Below, piece by piece: positions 1 through 7,004 of a DNA stretch of 9,842 bases. The position numbers and the translations under genes were made by a program. Positions within the stretch are counted from its first letter, which is position 1; every line of letters starts with the position of its first letter. The notes under the pieces are model-generated. The model ran no database searches. It was not told the DNA's origin and saw only the letters and a list, made by a program, of their open reading frames with translations. The DNA comes from RUG11247 sp050945995. GTDB lineage: Bacteria; Bacillota; Clostridia; Christensenellales; Aristaeellaceae. The stretch spans positions 1 through 9,842 of the forward strand of contig JBMNUA010000082.1 in assembly GCA_050945995.1 (NCBI GenBank). The letters are read 5' to 3'.

Positions 1-1059
1 AAAACCCGCGCGTCCGTGCTCTTTGATATAATCGTCCGGGTCCATGCCCGCCGGGTAGTCGATCACGCGCGCGCCGACATCCGCGGCGTCTAAAATGTCG
101 AGCGCGCGAAGCGCCGCTCTGCGCCCCGCCGCGTCCCCGTCATAGCTTATCCAAACCTCGCCCGCGTAACGCTTCATCAAGCGGCATTGTTCCTCGGTCA
201 GCGCCGTACCCAGCGTCGCGACGACGCCCGGCACACCGTGCCTTCTTAAGGATACTACGTCCATATAGCCTTCGACCAACACAAGCCTGCCCAATCCGCG
301 CTCGGTTTTTGCAAAATTGAGCGCGTACAGACCGTTTCGCTTGTTGAACACCGGGGTGTCCGGGGTGTTGAGGTATTTGGGCTGCGCATCGCCCATCGCC
401 CTGCCGCCAAAGCCGAGCACCCTGCCCTGCGGGCTGATGATCGGAAAGATCACCCGACCGCGGAACATGTCAAACGCGCGCCCGTCCCGCTCGACCGTGA
501 GCCCGGCGGCCGTCAGCGTTTCGCGCGGGATGCCGCCGCCTTCCAGCTCCCTGGTCAGATCGTCCCAGCCCGCGGGCGACGCGCCGAGCCCGAAGCGGCG
601 GATGTCCGCGTCGGTGAGTCCGCGCGTGTAGAGGTAGTTCAGCGCGCCCGCGCCCGCCTCCGTCCAGAGGAGGTCATGGTAGTATCGGGCGGCGGCGACA
701 TTCGCCTCGTAGAGTTTCTCCCGATCGCCGCCGGAATATCGGGAAGCGGACGCGCCCGCGTTTTCCGGAAGCGGCATATGCGCGCGCTCGGCGAGGTACT
801 TTACGGCATCCGGAAATTCCATGTGCTCGATGTCCATCACGAAATTGAACACAGTGCCGCCCTTGTGACAGCCAAAGCAATAATAGAGCTGACTTTCGCT
901 GTCTACACTGAAGGACGGCGTTTTTTCGTTGTGGAACGGGCACAGACCCCAGTAGCGCTTTCCGCGCTGCTTTAATCTGACGTGCTCGCCGATCGTCTCC
1001 TCAATGCTGATCCGGGAGCGCAACTCTTCGAGCCATGTATCGGCAAACCATCCCGCCAT
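1..1059 (-). CDS. dnaG: DNA primase DnaG, N-terminal 353 residues (cut by window edge)
   Basis: DnaG makes the short RNA primers used at the replication fork, working with the replicative helicase. The reading frame is open from the ATG at 1059 down to base 1, so the C-terminal part, including the helicase-binding domain, lies outside the window. The N-terminal CHC2 zinc-binding domain is visible: C40-x2-H43 (CPFHNEKTPSF) and C61-x2-C64 (YYCFGCHKGG). The TOPRIM catalytic core follows, with E263 in VEGYMD and D307/D309 in YDGDAAG; these match the metal-binding acidic residues of known primases in type and approximate position. The start is supported by an AGGTGA ribosome binding site 9 nt upstream and by the usual N-terminal spacing to the zinc motif. 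In many Firmicutes dnaG is followed by the main sigma factor gene rpoD; that would be to the left of this window and cannot be checked here. Confidence 0.97.
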   Translation of the reverse strand, partial: MAGWFADTWLEELRSRISIEETIGEHVRLKQRGKRYWGLCPFHNEKTPSFSVDSESQLYYCFGCHKGGTVFNFVMDIEHMEFPDAVKYLAERAHMPLPENAGASASRYSGGDREKLYEANVAAARYYHDLLWTEAGAGALNYLYTRGLTDADIRRFGLGASPAGWDDLTRELEGGGIPRETLTAAGLTVERDGRAFDMFRGRVIFPIISPQGRVLGFGGRAMGDAQPKYLNTPDTPVFNKRNGLYALNFAKTERGLGRLVLVEGYMDVVSLRRHGVPGVVATLGTALTEEQCRLMKRYAGEVWISYDGDAAGRRAALRALDILDAADVGARVIDYPAGMDPDDYIKEHGRAGF

Positions 1060-1132
1060 TTATGCCTTTCACCTTTTCGATTCGCGCGTTCGTAATTCTA
1101 ACAACCTAGTACTCTATTCGCCGGAATTGACG

Positions 1133-1162
1133 ATTATCCTGCATGACAGCCACAAAATGCAA
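1133..1162 (-). promoter_or_regulatory. Candidate dnaG promoter
   Basis: On the minus strand, TTGCAT (1162-1157) lies 18 bp upstream of GATAAT (1138-1133), a 5/6 match to the -10 consensus. Transcription would start near 1126 and give a leader of about 67 nt before dnaG. The -35 match is weak (3/6) and sits in the loop of the inverted repeat at 1143-1177. Transcription from this site is inferred only. Confidence 0.4.
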
Positions 1163-1177
1163 CAATTTGTCTGTCAT
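1143..1177. repeat. Inverted repeat in the dnaG upstream region (possible operator)
   Basis: ATGACAG (1143-1149) and ACAAA (1152-1156) are mirrored by TTTGT (1166-1170) and CTGTCAT (1171-1177). This gives a 12-bp stem with a 2-nt bulge (CC) and a 9-nt loop. It overlaps the -35 and spacer of the candidate dnaG promoter, as an operator would. There is no T-run on either side, so it is not an intrinsic terminator. Confidence 0.55.
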
Positions 1178-1209
1178 AACAACGCGCGCCGGTTCTACAA
1201 TTATTCCCC

Positions 1210-1228
1210 ATACCCATGGTATATACCA
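1210..1228. repeat. Overlapping small palindromes in the dnaG/1385 intergenic region
   Basis: TGGTATATACCA (1217-1228) is a perfect 12-bp palindrome. Its left half also forms a second dyad with ATACC at 1210-1214 (ATACC-CAT-GGTAT). The arrangement is three half-sites in 19 bp. It could be a protein-binding site for either divergent gene, but no function can be assigned from sequence. The rest of the 325-bp gap shows no gene. Confidence 0.4.
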
Positions 1229-1327
1229 CGCCGAACACCCGAAAACCTTCGCCGCCATAGATTTTAACGAAATATCAACGCATCTATGCAAATGATCATG
1301 CCATTTTCGCTTTTCCTTCGCAAACGG

Positions 1328-1355
1328 TTGCTTTTCTGCGCATTCGTGATATAAT
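1328..1355 (+). promoter_or_regulatory. Extended -10 promoter for the gene at 1385
   Basis: TATAAT at 1350-1355 is a perfect -10 and is preceded by TG at 1347-1348, making an extended -10 element. A weak -35, TTGCTT (1328-1333), lies 16 bp upstream. Transcription would begin about 1361-1363, giving a short leader that contains the AGGAGA ribosome binding site (1373-1378). Confidence 0.75.
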
Positions 1356-1384
1356 CGCCTATATCGCAAGCTAGGAGAAAAACG

Positions 1385-2029
1385 ATGGTTTTTATGCCCG
1401 AATATGTGTATGTGATGTTTTCTGCAACGGACTGCGCGGTGGGCAGGTTCATACGCAGAATGACGCGCAGTAAATATAACCATGTCTCTGTCAGTCTGGA
1501 CCCGGATATGCAGAGCCTCTATTCGTTCGCCCGTTACCACGAGACCGCGCCGTTCTACGCCGGGTTTGTCGAGGAATCTTTGATGCGCTACCAGCTGTAC
1601 GGCAAGCAGGCGACGGTCAAGGTGTGCCGCATCCGGCTGACGCAGGAGCAGGCGGAGGCGCTGACGCGAACGATCGCGGAGCTTGAGTCCTCGCCGGGCG
1701 AATACATATACAACTATATATCGGCGCTGCTTTTTTTGACCCGCAGGCGCATCGATATCCCGCGCGCATTCACCTGCGTGGATTTCGCGGTGTGGCTTCT
1801 TTCCCACGCAGGGATCGAGGAGGTGCCCGACGCGTTTTTCACCATCCACGCGCTCGAGCGCGCACTCGACCGCTATACGGTATATGAGGGCGATTGCAAG
1901 TTCTATACAAGCGCGAACGCCTGGGGGGACGATGTGTTTCAATATCGGCTCTCGCGGCGCGGATATGTCGCAAGCACGGTTTCGCTTTTGGGCAAACTTT
2001 TTTACCGCGCAGTTGCGCGCTATATGTGA
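1385..2029 (+). CDS. Uncharacterised protein, possible permuted papain-like (YiiX/NlpC-P60-related) hydrolase
   Basis: The protein has 214 residues and no evident signal peptide, so it is probably cytoplasmic. The N-terminal part contains SKYNHVS with H33, and the middle contains FTCVDFAVWL with C131. A histidine in a YNHVS-type motif followed about 100 residues later by a TC-hydrophobic motif is the order seen in circularly permuted papain-like proteins such as the YiiX/LRAT group, where these residues form the catalytic pair. That assignment is my inference from motif order; no substrate can be proposed. The ATG at 1385 is chosen because AGGAGA ends 6 nt before it; an alternative ATG four codons in (1394) fits less well. 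The gene has its own promoter and ends just before the promoter of the kinase gene, so the two are separate or only loosely linked units. A long antisense reading frame over this gene is a by-product of high GC. Confidence 0.8.
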   Translation: MVFMPEYVYVMFSATDCAVGRFIRRMTRSKYNHVSVSLDPDMQSLYSFARYHETAPFYAGFVEESLMRYQLYGKQATVKVCRIRLTQEQAEALTRTIAELESSPGEYIYNYISALLFLTRRRIDIPRAFTCVDFAVWLLSHAGIEEVPDAFFTIHALERALDRYTVYEGDCKFYTSANAWGDDVFQYRLSRRGYVASTVSLLGKLFYRAVARYM

Positions 2030-2031
2030 GA

Positions 2032-2061
2032 TTGACAAGTGCGTAAAATGCGTGCTATAAT
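2032..2061 (+). promoter_or_regulatory. Perfect-consensus housekeeping promoter for the kinase gene
   Basis: TTGACA (2032-2037) and TATAAT (2056-2061) both match the vegetative sigma factor consensus exactly, with an 18-bp spacer. It begins 3 bp after the stop codon of the preceding gene. The predicted start point is near 2068, leaving a leader of about 20 nt with GGAGG at 2079-2083. The near-ideal hexamers suggest strong constitutive expression unless repressed. Confidence 0.9.
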
Positions 2062-2088
2062 TCCGTATCGATTTGGTTGGAGGCGCGT

Positions 2089-3192
2089 ATGGTATACAAT
2101 GAAATCAAGCATATCTTACCTCACTTTCAATTCCAAGGAACATATGCAAATGCGGTTGAATTGACGAGCGGGAACATCAACAATACATACAAGCTCACCT
2201 ATCAGCAAGGCGATGTGACGAACTTTTATACGCTGCAGCACATCAACAAGTATGTGTTTCGGTATCCGGCGGAGGTCTTGCGAAACATCGAGCTTGTGAC
2301 AGGGCATCTCACCCAAGCGTATGAGCGGATGCGGCTCGACCCCGCGCGCCATGTGCTGGCGCTGATTCCCGTCAAGGGCGGCGAATACCTGCATCAGGAC
2401 AACGAGGGCAGCTTTTGGCGCGCCTATCGCTTTATCTCCGGTGCGACCGCCTACGACGCGCCGAAAAAAGCGGCGCATCTGTTTGAAACGGGGCGCGCGT
2501 TCGGCGAATTCCAAAAGTTATTGTGCGATTTCCCGGCGGACAAGCTCGCGGCCACCATCCCCGATTTCCACAACACCTCGCGCCGCTTCTATACGTTTGT
2601 GGCGTCGATCGCCGCCGACAAGGCGGGCAGGGCGTGCAAGGTGGAGGACGAGATCGAGTTCATGTTCGACAAGCGAACGCTGATGAACCGCATCGTCAAA
2701 AAGCTCGATGCGGGCGAGATTCCGATCCGCGTGACGCACAACGACACGAAGATCAACAATGTGCTGATCGACGACGAGACGGATCGGGCGACCTGCGTGA
2801 TCGACCTCGACACCGTCATGCCCGGCTCGTCCCTGTATGACTTTGGCGACGCGATCCGCTTCTGCGCATCCACCGCCGCCGAGGACGAGGAGGATCTCTC
2901 GAAAATATCGCTCGACATCGACCGATTTCGGCTGTTTACAGAGGGTTTTTTGAGCGAGGTCAACGGCTTTTTGACAGAGGAGGAGCTGCGCAACCTGCCG
3001 CTTGGCGTGTTGGTGATCACCTGCGAACTGGCGATGCGCTTTTTAACCGACTACATCGACGGCGACCTCTACTTCAAGGTGCGCTCGCCGGAGCACAACT
3101 TGATCCGCGCGCGCGCGCAGATCCGGCTGTTTCAGGATATGGAGGAGAAATGCGGCGAGATGCAGCGCATCGTAGATGAATTGATGCGTTAG
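2089..3192 (+). CDS. nahK: N-acetylhexosamine 1-kinase (NahK)-like phosphotransferase
   Basis: NahK phosphorylates the anomeric hydroxyl of N-acetylglucosamine or N-acetylgalactosamine with ATP, giving sugar 1-phosphates for salvage; it belongs to the aminoglycoside phosphotransferase/choline kinase fold. Visible motifs are the catalytic loop HNDTKINN at residues 217-224 (D219 the likely catalytic base), and IDLDTVMPG from about 238 (D239/D241, metal binding), followed by DFGDAIRF. The collinear C-terminal pattern FLTDYIDGDLYF...EHNLIRARAQI strongly resembles bifidobacterial NahK. Length is 367 residues against about 359 for NahK. The start is the ATG at 2089, 5 nt after GGAGG; an in-frame TTG at 2077 overlaps the ribosome binding site and is unlikely. 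The partners of the bifidobacterial pathway (lacto-N-biose phosphorylase, uridylyltransferase, epimerase) are not in the window. Kinase fold is near certain; exact sugar is inferred. Confidence 0.8.
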   Translation: MVYNEIKHILPHFQFQGTYANAVELTSGNINNTYKLTYQQGDVTNFYTLQHINKYVFRYPAEVLRNIELVTGHLTQAYERMRLDPARHVLALIPVKGGEYLHQDNEGSFWRAYRFISGATAYDAPKKAAHLFETGRAFGEFQKLLCDFPADKLAATIPDFHNTSRRFYTFVASIAADKAGRACKVEDEIEFMFDKRTLMNRIVKKLDAGEIPIRVTHNDTKINNVLIDDETDRATCVIDLDTVMPGSSLYDFGDAIRFCASTAAEDEEDLSKISLDIDRFRLFTEGFLSEVNGFLTEEELRNLPLGVLVITCELAMRFLTDYIDGDLYFKVRSPEHNLIRARAQIRLFQDMEEKCGEMQRIVDELMR

Positions 3193-3199
3193 AACAAAC

Positions 3200-3245
3200 A
3201 AAACGATGCTCCGGCGAGATGGTATTCGCCGGAGCATCGTTTTTT
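3200..3245. terminator. Strong bidirectional intrinsic terminator
   Basis: An 18-bp perfect stem (3200-3217 with 3226-3243) closes on the 8-nt loop GATGGTAT. On the plus strand it is followed by a T-run (3240-3245) and ends the kinase transcript. On the minus strand it is followed by TTTTGTTTGTT and ends the transporter operon. The minus-strand operon's last stop codon (TAA, 3246-3244) touches the stem base, so one hairpin serves two convergent units. Confidence 0.95.
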
Positions 3246-4317
3246 ATCGACCTGATTTTTCGTAGGGAATGCCCTCCGCCTTTGGCGCGCGCGACTTTTT
3301 CGAGGTCAGCACGAGCAGTATCATGGTGACGACATAGGGCAGCATGAGGTAGATATACTCGCTTGATTTCACGCCCCGGAAGCTCGGCATGAACGGTATG
3401 CTCGAGCTGTACGAGCCGATGATTTTGAAAAACGCGAAGAACAGCGACGCGCCGAGGATGGAGAGCGGCTTCCAGTTGCCGAAGATCATCACCGCGAGCG
3501 CGAGGAAGCCGTAGCCCGCGACCGAGGACTGGAAGCCCGTGCCCGCGGCGACCGTGAACGCGAACCCGCCGATGCCCGCTAGGAAGCCGGAGAGGCATAC
3601 GCCGATGTAGCGCATGCGATACACGCGGATGCCGACCGAATCCGCCGCCTGCGGGTGCTCGCCGCACGCGCGTAGCCGCAGCCCGAGCCGCGTCTTGTAC
3701 AAAAGGATCGCGATCAATATCAAAAGCACGAACGCAAGCGGCGTTGTGATATACATGCTTTTGAACAAAAAGCGCTCGAAGAACGCCTGCGCGCTCTGCC
3801 AAAAACCCGCGCCGTAGACCGCGCCGGAGGGCGCAACGGTAATGCGCGTCCACGAGGGGATGAGGATGGTGGTGATCCCCTGCCCCTGGATCGCCCAGGT
3901 GAGCACCACGGCAAACGCAGGCGCGAGTTGGTTGAGCGCCGTGCCGCCGATCGTCTGATCCGCCTTCAGGTTGATGGACGCGAACGCGAGCAGCAATACA
4001 AACACCACGCCCGAGAGCGCGGCGCAGAGTACGGCGATCAATACGAGCAGCTGCGGCGCGCCGCCGACCGCGTCATGCACAAACCCCTGCCAGAAGTTCG
4101 GTGCGCCGCCCGCGGCGATCACTTCCGCCGCCGCGGCATGAATGCGGTCAAACGCGCGCAGCACGAGGCAGCTGATGAGCCCGCCGATGATCATCACGCC
4201 CTCGAGCGCGATGTTGATCACGCCGCTTCGCTCGGAGCACATGCCCCCCAGCGCGACCAGCAGAAGCGGCACCGCAAACAACAGGGTGGAGCTTAAAACA
4301 TCCGCAAATGTCATCAT
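3244..4317 (-). CDS. BMP-family nucleoside ABC transporter, permease subunit 2 (NupQ/YufQ type)
   Basis: This 357-residue inner-membrane protein of the BPD_transp_2 family forms one half of the membrane channel of the importer encoded by the operon. It shows many hydrophobic segments across its length and the family's early conserved stretch SERSGVINIALEG (from about residue 29), matching NupQ/YufQ-type permeases of nucleoside importers. It is the last gene of the operon. Its ATG at 4317-4315 overlaps the TGA of the upstream permease gene in an ATGA arrangement, implying translational coupling; GGAGG lies 10 nt before this ATG. A second ATG at 4314 is possible but further from the ribosome binding site. 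The TAA lies in the shared terminator. The C-terminal tail (KKSRAPKAEG) is basic and probably cytoplasmic. Substrate is inferred from the operon, not from this subunit. Confidence 0.93.
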   Translation of the reverse strand: MMTFADVLSSTLLFAVPLLLVALGGMCSERSGVINIALEGVMIIGGLISCLVLRAFDRIHAAAAEVIAAGGAPNFWQGFVHDAVGGAPQLLVLIAVLCAALSGVVFVLLLAFASINLKADQTIGGTALNQLAPAFAVVLTWAIQGQGITTILIPSWTRITVAPSGAVYGAGFWQSAQAFFERFLFKSMYITTPLAFVLLILIAILLYKTRLGLRLRACGEHPQAADSVGIRVYRMRYIGVCLSGFLAGIGGFAFTVAAGTGFQSSVAGYGFLALAVMIFGNWKPLSILGASLFFAFFKIIGSYSSSIPFMPSFRGVKSSEYIYLMLPYVVTMILLVLTSKKSRAPKAEGIPYEKSGR

Positions 4318-5414
4318 GTCCGCTCGCCCTCCTTCGCATCTTCCAATCTGCGCCGCCTGCGCGCGCCGATGCGCGCGATCAACTCGCGCATAAACAGCGA
4401 GAATGCGCTGAGGTAGATGATCGCGGCGATGATGATGTCGATGATCTCCTTTGCAAACTCCGGCTGCAGCGCGTCGCCGCCCACTTGGATATAGGAGATA
4501 AACAGCGCGGTGAAAATCGTGCCAATGGGGTTGGACGAGGCGAGCAGCGCCACCGGGATGCCGTGAAAGCCCATGCCGAGCAGCGTCTTTTCGATGACAT
4601 ATTGCGCCGTGCCGCTCAGGTAGTAGAGCGCGCCGCCCGCGCCGGCGAGTGCGCCCGCGATCAGCATCGAGAGCACGATGCTGCGCCGCGGGTTGATGCC
4701 CGCGTACCGGCTCGCATCGCGGTTGAAGCCGCAGGCTTTCAGCTCGTAGCCAAAGGTCGTTTTGCTGAGGATCACCCAGATCACAATGGCGATCAGCATC
4801 GCAATGAAAAAGCCGATGTTCATATAGCTCGAATCCATGAGTGTATCCAGCCCCAGTTTGGGCAGCACCGCCGCCTTGTTCGCGTTCGCGAGCGGGGCGG
4901 TTCGGTTGCCATAGGGCGCGCCCCAGTAGTTCGCGAGCATCATCGGCATATTGTTGAGCGCGAGGTTGACCGCAAACAGCGATATCCAGTTGAACATGAT
5001 GGAGGTGATGACCTCGTTGACATTGAAAAACGCCTTGAAGATGCCGGGAATCGCGCCCCAGATCGCGCCGCCGACCATGGCGGCGAGGATGCAGACATAC
5101 CAGGGCATTGCAAACTGGATCGCGGCGACGAGCGCGAAAAACGCGCCCATGGTGTACTGCCCGGATGCGCCGATGTTGAAAAGCCCTGTTTTGAACGCAA
5201 AGCCCACCGAGAGCCCTGTCATGAGAAGCGGCGCGGCGGTGTATAAAACCTTCGCAAACCGCTCCGGGCTGCGAAGACCCGTGGTGAGGATGTCTCCCAA
5301 CCCGCCGACCGCCGCGCCGGGATTGAACGCGAGCAGCAGCAAAAAACCAAACGCCAGACCGATCAGTATTGTCGTGATCGAAGCGAGGATGCCGGCGATG
5401 CCTCTTTTGTTCAC
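4314..5414 (-). CDS. BMP-family nucleoside ABC transporter, permease subunit 1 (NupP/YufP type)
   Basis: This 366-residue membrane protein pairs with the downstream permease to form the transport pore. It has a hydrophobic N-terminal segment (ILASITTILIGLAFGFLLLLAF), a periplasmic-type loop, and the family stretch FKTGLFNIGASGQYTMGA, with further hydrophobic segments to near the C-terminus, which ends in a basic tail (ARIGARRRRR). The pattern and length match NupP/YufP-type subunits. The start codon is GTG (5414-5412), overlapping the TGA of the ATPase gene (GTGA), with a near-perfect AGGAGGTG ribosome binding site 5 nt upstream that lies within the end of the ATPase gene. The tight 4-bp overlaps on both sides indicate coupled translation of the ATPase and both permeases. 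Confidence 0.93.
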   Translation of the reverse strand: MNKRGIAGILASITTILIGLAFGFLLLLAFNPGAAVGGLGDILTTGLRSPERFAKVLYTAAPLLMTGLSVGFAFKTGLFNIGASGQYTMGAFFALVAAIQFAMPWYVCILAAMVGGAIWGAIPGIFKAFFNVNEVITSIMFNWISLFAVNLALNNMPMMLANYWGAPYGNRTAPLANANKAAVLPKLGLDTLMDSSYMNIGFFIAMLIAIVIWVILSKTTFGYELKACGFNRDASRYAGINPRRSIVLSMLIAGALAGAGGALYYLSGTAQYVIEKTLLGMGFHGIPVALLASSNPIGTIFTALFISYIQVGGDALQPEFAKEIIDIIIAAIIYLSAFSLFMRELIARIGARRRRRLEDAKEGERT

Positions 5415-6943
5415 GCGTACACCTCCTGCCGCATTGCGCCCGACATGTACAGCCCGAGTTCCTGTACCGTCGTCGCCCGGGGATCGAATTCGCCGACGAT
5501 CTCGCCCTCGTACATCACGAGAATCCGGTCGGAAATGTGCATGACCTCGTCGAGCTCGAGTGAAACGAGCAGCACCGCCTTGCCCGCGTCGCGCCGGCTT
5601 ACGATCTGCCTGTGGATGGTTTCAATCGCGCCGACGTCGAGCCCTCGCGTGGGCTGCACCGCGATGAGCAGCGGCGCGTCCAGATCGATCTCGCGCCCGA
5701 CGATCGCCTTTTGCTGGTTGCCGCCGGACATGGCGCGCGCGACCGTGTCGCCGCCCTGCCCGCTGCGCACATCGTACTCTTTAATGAGCCGATCCGCGTA
5801 TTGTTTGACCGCATCGAAGCGGATGAACCCGCGCGATTGGAAGGGAGGCTGCCAGTATCTTTGGAGCACCATATTCTCCGCGAGCGTGTAATCGAGGATC
5901 AGCCCGTGCTTGTGGCGATCCTCGGGGATATGGCTCATGCCGGCGATGTGGCGCGCGCGGATCGGCGCGTGGGTGATGTCCTTACCCAGAAGCGTCACGC
6001 TGCCCGACTGCACCTTTTCAAGCCCGGAGAGCGCGGAGATAAACTCCGTCTGCCCGTTGCCCTCGATGCCGGCAAGGCAGACGATCTCGCCGGCGCGCAC
6101 GTCCATGGAGACGCGTTTTACGCTCTCGCCCCGATGCGCGCGGGCGCGCACGGTGAGCTCGCGCACCTCGAGTACCGCATCCCCCGGCGCGCTGTCGCGC
6201 TTATCGATGGCGAACTGTACCTCGCGCCCGACCATCATGCGCGAGAGCTCCTCCTTCGTGGTGTCTTTTATATCAACGGTGCCGATGCGCCGCCCCTTGC
6301 GCAGCACGGTGCAGCGATCCGCCACCGCCATGATCTCATTGAGTTTGTGGGTGATGAATAATATGGATTTGCCTTCCGCGGCGAAGGAGCGCATGATGGC
6401 GGTCAACTCATCGATCTCCTGCGGGGTGAGCACCGCCGTCGGCTCGTCCAAGATGAGGATTTCGTTGTCGCGGTAGAGCATCTTGAGGATTTCGACGCGC
6501 TGTTGCATGCCGACGGAGATGTCCTCGATCCGCGCGTCCGGATCGACACGCAGCCCGTATTTGCGGCTCAACTCCATCACCTTCTTGCGCGCCTTCTGCT
6601 TTTGGAGAAAGCCCGCCTTTACGTCCTCCGCGCCGAGGATGATGTTGTCGAGCACGGAAAAGACCTCGACAAGCTTGAAATGCTGGTGCACCATGCCGAT
6701 GCCCAGCGCGTTCGCGGCGTTCGGGTTGTCAATTGTAACTTCCGCGCCGTTTTTGAGGATGCGCCCGCGGTCGGGCTGGTACATGCCAAACAGCACGCTC
6801 ATCAGCGTGCTCTTGCCCGCGCCGTTCTCGCCGAGCAGCGCGTGGATTTCGCCCCGTTTCAACTGGAGCGTGACATCGTCGTTTGCCAAAACGCCGGGGA
6901 ATTGCTTTGTGATGCCCAGCATCTCGATGACATATTCTGCCAT
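5411..6943 (-). CDS. BMP-family nucleoside ABC transporter, double ATP-binding subunit (NupO/YufO type)
   Basis: This 510-residue cytoplasmic protein carries two fused ABC ATPase domains and energises the two permeases. Domain 1 is canonical: Walker A GENGAGKST at 38-46, signature-like ISVGMQQ at 142-148, Walker B ILILDEPT at 162-169 with catalytic E167. Domain 2 is degenerate as usual in the RbsA/NupO group: its P-loop reads GIEGNGQT (292-299) without the lysine, the signature is SGGNQQ (406-411), and Q430 in AVQPTRG replaces the catalytic glutamate. One ATP site is therefore probably inactive or slow. The start is the ATG at 6943, 8 nt after GAGGG; a longer in-frame extension to 7051 would overlap the bmp gene and the hairpin and has no family support. 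The TGA overlaps the next gene's GTG. Confidence 0.95.
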   Translation of the reverse strand: MAEYVIEMLGITKQFPGVLANDDVTLQLKRGEIHALLGENGAGKSTLMSVLFGMYQPDRGRILKNGAEVTIDNPNAANALGIGMVHQHFKLVEVFSVLDNIILGAEDVKAGFLQKQKARKKVMELSRKYGLRVDPDARIEDISVGMQQRVEILKMLYRDNEILILDEPTAVLTPQEIDELTAIMRSFAAEGKSILFITHKLNEIMAVADRCTVLRKGRRIGTVDIKDTTKEELSRMMVGREVQFAIDKRDSAPGDAVLEVRELTVRARAHRGESVKRVSMDVRAGEIVCLAGIEGNGQTEFISALSGLEKVQSGSVTLLGKDITHAPIRARHIAGMSHIPEDRHKHGLILDYTLAENMVLQRYWQPPFQSRGFIRFDAVKQYADRLIKEYDVRSGQGGDTVARAMSGGNQQKAIVGREIDLDAPLLIAVQPTRGLDVGAIETIHRQIVSRRDAGKAVLLVSLELDEVMHISDRILVMYEGEIVGEFDPRATTVQELGLYMSGAMRQEVYA

Positions 6944-6963
6944 ACTGCCGTCCCTCTTTCGCG

Positions 6964-6993
6964 CGAGGGATCGGGCGGACGCCCGATCCCTCG
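6964..6993 (-). repeat. Intercistronic hairpin between bmp and the ATPase gene
   Basis: The 61-bp gap between the binding-protein gene and the ATPase gene holds a perfect GC-rich inverted repeat: arms 6964-6977 and 6980-6993, each CGAGGGATCGGGCG or its complement, folding as a 13-bp stem with a 4-nt loop. No T-run follows on the minus strand (the next bases are GCGCGAAAGAGGG), so it is unlikely to stop transcription fully. Such a structure after a binding-protein gene is known in other ABC operons to protect upstream mRNA or partly attenuate, giving more binding protein than transporter. Confidence 0.85.
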
Positions 6994-7004
6994 AAAGTAG
7001 CGGA

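Noticed and set aside
1004..1267. 87-codon plus-strand frame in the dnaG upstream region
   Set aside because: Starts inside dnaG on the opposite strand, no ribosome binding site, no family resemblance.
1106..2038. 310-codon minus-strand open frame over the gene at 1385
   Set aside because: Antisense to a gene with promoter, ribosome binding site and recognisable motifs; the product is rich in Arg and His with no domain pattern, as expected of antisense frames in GC-rich DNA.
4308..5246. 312-codon plus-strand open frame over the first permease gene
   Set aside because: Antisense shadow of a well-supported membrane protein; product is low-complexity, charged and unlike any family.
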